Assembly (NCBI GenBank): GCA_963693365.1
Contig: CAVNZM010000006.1
Location: forward strand, 3,658,001 to 3,722,000
Length of the DNA: 64,000 bases
Direction: 5' to 3'
Source of the DNA: Amoebidium appalachense
Taxonomy: Eukaryota > Ichthyosporea
Numbering within the stretch: position 1 is the first letter of the stretch; every line of letters starts with the position of its first letter. Of this stretch, positions 50,639 through 64,000 are shown piece after piece. Position numbers and translations under genes: made by a program. A model generated the notes under the pieces. That model saw only the letters and a list, made by a program, of their open reading frames with translations. It was not told the origin of the DNA and made no database searches.

Positions 50639-52014
50639 CTTAGCCGTGCTGTTTAACGGTTGTGTACGTGTGTGTGGCTCTGCCAAGAACAGACCATGAA
50701 CCTGGGTCACTATCAAACCTTTCTGGAGTGGACTGATAACGTTCCAGTGCATACAGCCTATATGGCACCGTTTTCTCACATGCTTGCGCACGCGGTGTGC
50801 CAGCTAGTCCGGAAATCACCGGTTTCAGCAAATGGTTCTTGGCACGGACAAGACCACAGCCTTCTTGCACGGAGCTTTGAAGTTATCAGTCGTGATTTAC
50901 CCAAATGCATAAGCAGTTTACTACAACCCCCGCTGCACGGGGCTTTGTGGGATGTGTTGTGTATCCTGGACGTGTGTGTCATACCCTTGGTGCCGGGTTT
51001 TTACAAAAGGGGAGGGGAGGGAATCAATATAGAAGGGGGCAGGGAATCAATATAGAAGGGGAGAGAGGGAAGGGGGGCGGGGGAGGGGGTCTGACATTTG
51101 TATTGGAGGAGGGACACGTGTGATAAGTGTTGAGGGAAAGGCGGCTACAAAACGTCTGCATACAAGAGACTGGAGGTTGCGCGTAGGAGCAACAGGCAGC
51201 GACTACTGTGGAAACAAGTTCACCGAGCCAAAAGTACTCCTTTAGCATCCACTGAGTTCTGACAGGCATGTACGGCACGAGATGGGTTGTGCTGCCGTAA
51301 CTGTTGATTAAACCCATAAGGGCCCATGGTGTGTTTCATCTTTAAACCACCAGTGTCTGTGCGAGTGTGTGTGTACGCGCACGTGCACGTACTCACACGT
51401 GCTTAAAGCTTCAGACAGCTTTATTACAAAGAGTGACCAAACGGAGACACCTTGGTGTGCCGTCGAAGACTTCTACCAGATGCATTTGTACCAAACTTAC
51501 ACATAGCTCCAAATTCTAAATTTATATACTAATGTTCACCAGCACTGTAAGTGAGATTTCCAAGCCGAACTTCGCCTACAGTTGCAAGTTCTCTACTACG
51601 GCCTAGCGCCTTGACCCGGACAGTCTTGCCGCCATATCTGTCCTTTATTTGCAAGTTCACTCGCACACCCAATTGTGTCATTCCGATGGAGCTGACACTT
51701 GCATTACCTTAGATGATCTTTCAGCATCTCAATGACTTCGTATTCGTACTTACACGTACGTACACCCCCTCCCCTCTTAAGAAAAAAAACACGCAGTTCC
51801 CACACCCCATTACTCCTCCCCCTGCATGCCCACATCACCAACACCACCACGCACTGGCATGCCATCTCAACATCTGCAGCCATGCCACCTACATTTCACA
51901 CGCTCTGCTTTCGTTCAGATAATCTTAGTATCAACGGTGATCAACAACACGTCGCTTGCCCTTTTGCCACACAACAATGACATTCCATTAATCGTCGAAT
52001 TTCATGACATTCCA
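50639..52014. other. Intergenic region between BUD22-like and ADAT1-like genes
   Basis: The region is flanked by the stop of the upstream minus gene and the ATG of ADAT1, so it should hold the ADAT1 promoter. A short GGGAATCAATATAGAAGGGG duplication lies near 51018-51060. I recognise no exon on the plus strand. Confidence 0.5.

Positions 52015-52036
<22 letters not shown>
51980..52036 (-). repeat. 27-bp duplication across the BUD22-like stop codon
   Basis: The block carrying the last codons and stop (minus strand ATGAAATTCGACGATTAA plus TGGAATGTC) is present twice in tandem. The second copy lies in the 3' untranslated part, so the conserved terminal KFDD is also encoded a second time behind the stop. 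Confidence 0.9.
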
Positions 52037-63105
<11,069 letters not shown>

Positions 63106-64000
63106 TTTATCCTCCTTACTACTTGCTCTATAAAATGTGCCTTGAAAAAAGTCTGAAAGTTCCCTTTTGATCTTTCTCGACACACACAAACCTACTATGT
63201 CATGTTGCCCTCGGATCCGTGACTCTTGAGTGGCAGCTGCCCCTGCATGCACGGGGGGTTTGCGCCATCAGGGATAGTCCGTTTGCGTTGCAGTGACGTC
63301 ATAAGTGGCCATTTACTCAAATTGTCATACAGATTCGCCTGCATCAGGGAGTTATCATGCTGTAGGCTATTTCTTGGAGCCTCAGCCTGAGGTTTCGAGG
63401 CCAAGTCCGAAGTAGGAGGCCTTCAATGCTCGAGGCTCGAGCTCCCGGTCGGCACACGTGCAACTCAAGAAAAGTTTCGAAGGAAGCAAGCAAGGCATCG
63501 CCGTGAAACTGATGATGTGAACAGGAAGGGTTTTACCTTTCCATGTTATATTTCAGCCCACAGCCACAGTGACAGCTGCAAGCACACACGATATCGATTG
63601 GTAAAAAGCATAAAACTTGCTATAACGTCAGATCTCCTTTCTCCGTTAGCAGAGGCGGTGCATCTAATATTAGCACATTAGCCCACGACACCACGTCCCC
63701 TTTGCATGATGGCCAGCATGTTCGTCAGCGTCTTGAAAAACGTTCTCAAAGTTCTCTACAATAAGGCGCTGTCATCATCATCCCCCACCTGCTCTTGTAA
63801 TTAATGACTGGTTTGGTATGAATGCCTTACAGGATTATGATACACGTTCTGTATGTATAATCAGATCTTAAGATCTTTGCCATTTTCCCCCGGCTGTTGT
63901 TGGTGCTTATTGTTCTTTTCTTCCTGCTGCAAGTATGCAGGCCTTTGGGTTGAGCCCTGAGCAAGCTCCCGGTTTTACTTGAAGCTCTTATGTACAGACA
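63106..64000. other. Upstream flank of the BUD22-like gene
   Basis: Mid-GC sequence without simple repeats; it should hold the promoter for the minus-strand gene. I found no exon that could be supported. Confidence 0.5.

Overview
The window comes from an intron-rich nuclear genome of an unidentified eukaryote. Spliceosomal GT-AG genes, a non-LTR retrotransposon fragment, orthologues of ADAT1 and BUD22/SRFBP1, and the lack of any bacterial operon structure all say this. A holozoan or other protist is possible, but nothing here fixes the lineage. Most of the DNA is intron and simple sequence: poly(C)/poly(G) tracts, (CA/TG)n, (CT)n and (CCCT)n. These create hundreds of long spurious ORFs (poly-HT, -CV, -P, -G, -LS), which I left out. 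I called genes by joining short exons whose reading frame, splice signals and intron phase agree.

Layout. 1-9.4 kb: three tandem units (about 0.35-4.7, 4.7-6.2 and 6.3-9.4 kb) of a rapidly evolving, low-complexity gene family; the middle unit is truncated. 9.9-11 kb: a 412-bp intronic tandem repeat and the last exon of an unrecognised + gene. 12.7-15.1 kb: a decayed LINE fragment (- strand) inside DNA studded with GGAAATTTCC palindromes. 16.6-32.75 kb: a + strand receptor-like gene of at least 23 exons. Its predicted protein has a Cys-rich/TSP1-like ectodomain, an N-glycosylated hexapeptide-repeat (left-handed beta-helix-like) region, one transmembrane helix, a SAM domain and Tyr motifs ending in a YxxM. 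33.3-35.0 kb: three exons that are either a small gene or an alternative 3' end of the receptor. 35.6-38.4 kb: a seven-exon secreted Cys-rich protein with a PSI-like module. 38.6 kb: a lone - strand terminal exon. 40.2-50.6 kb (-): a complete 12-exon ADAT1-type tRNA adenosine deaminase. 52.0-63.1 kb (-): a BUD22/SRFBP1-type ribosome-biogenesis gene with 13 exons found and probably one missed.

How the genes relate. The two - strand genes are RNA-housekeeping genes lying head to tail. The + strand pair are surface or secreted proteins. A dispersed repeat family ending in poly(C) recurs in introns, always in the same orientation as the host gene. Many introns carry (GT)n near the donor and (CA)n or poly(C) near the acceptor, so their ends could pair. 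The most unusual gene is the putative SAM-tailed beta-helix receptor.
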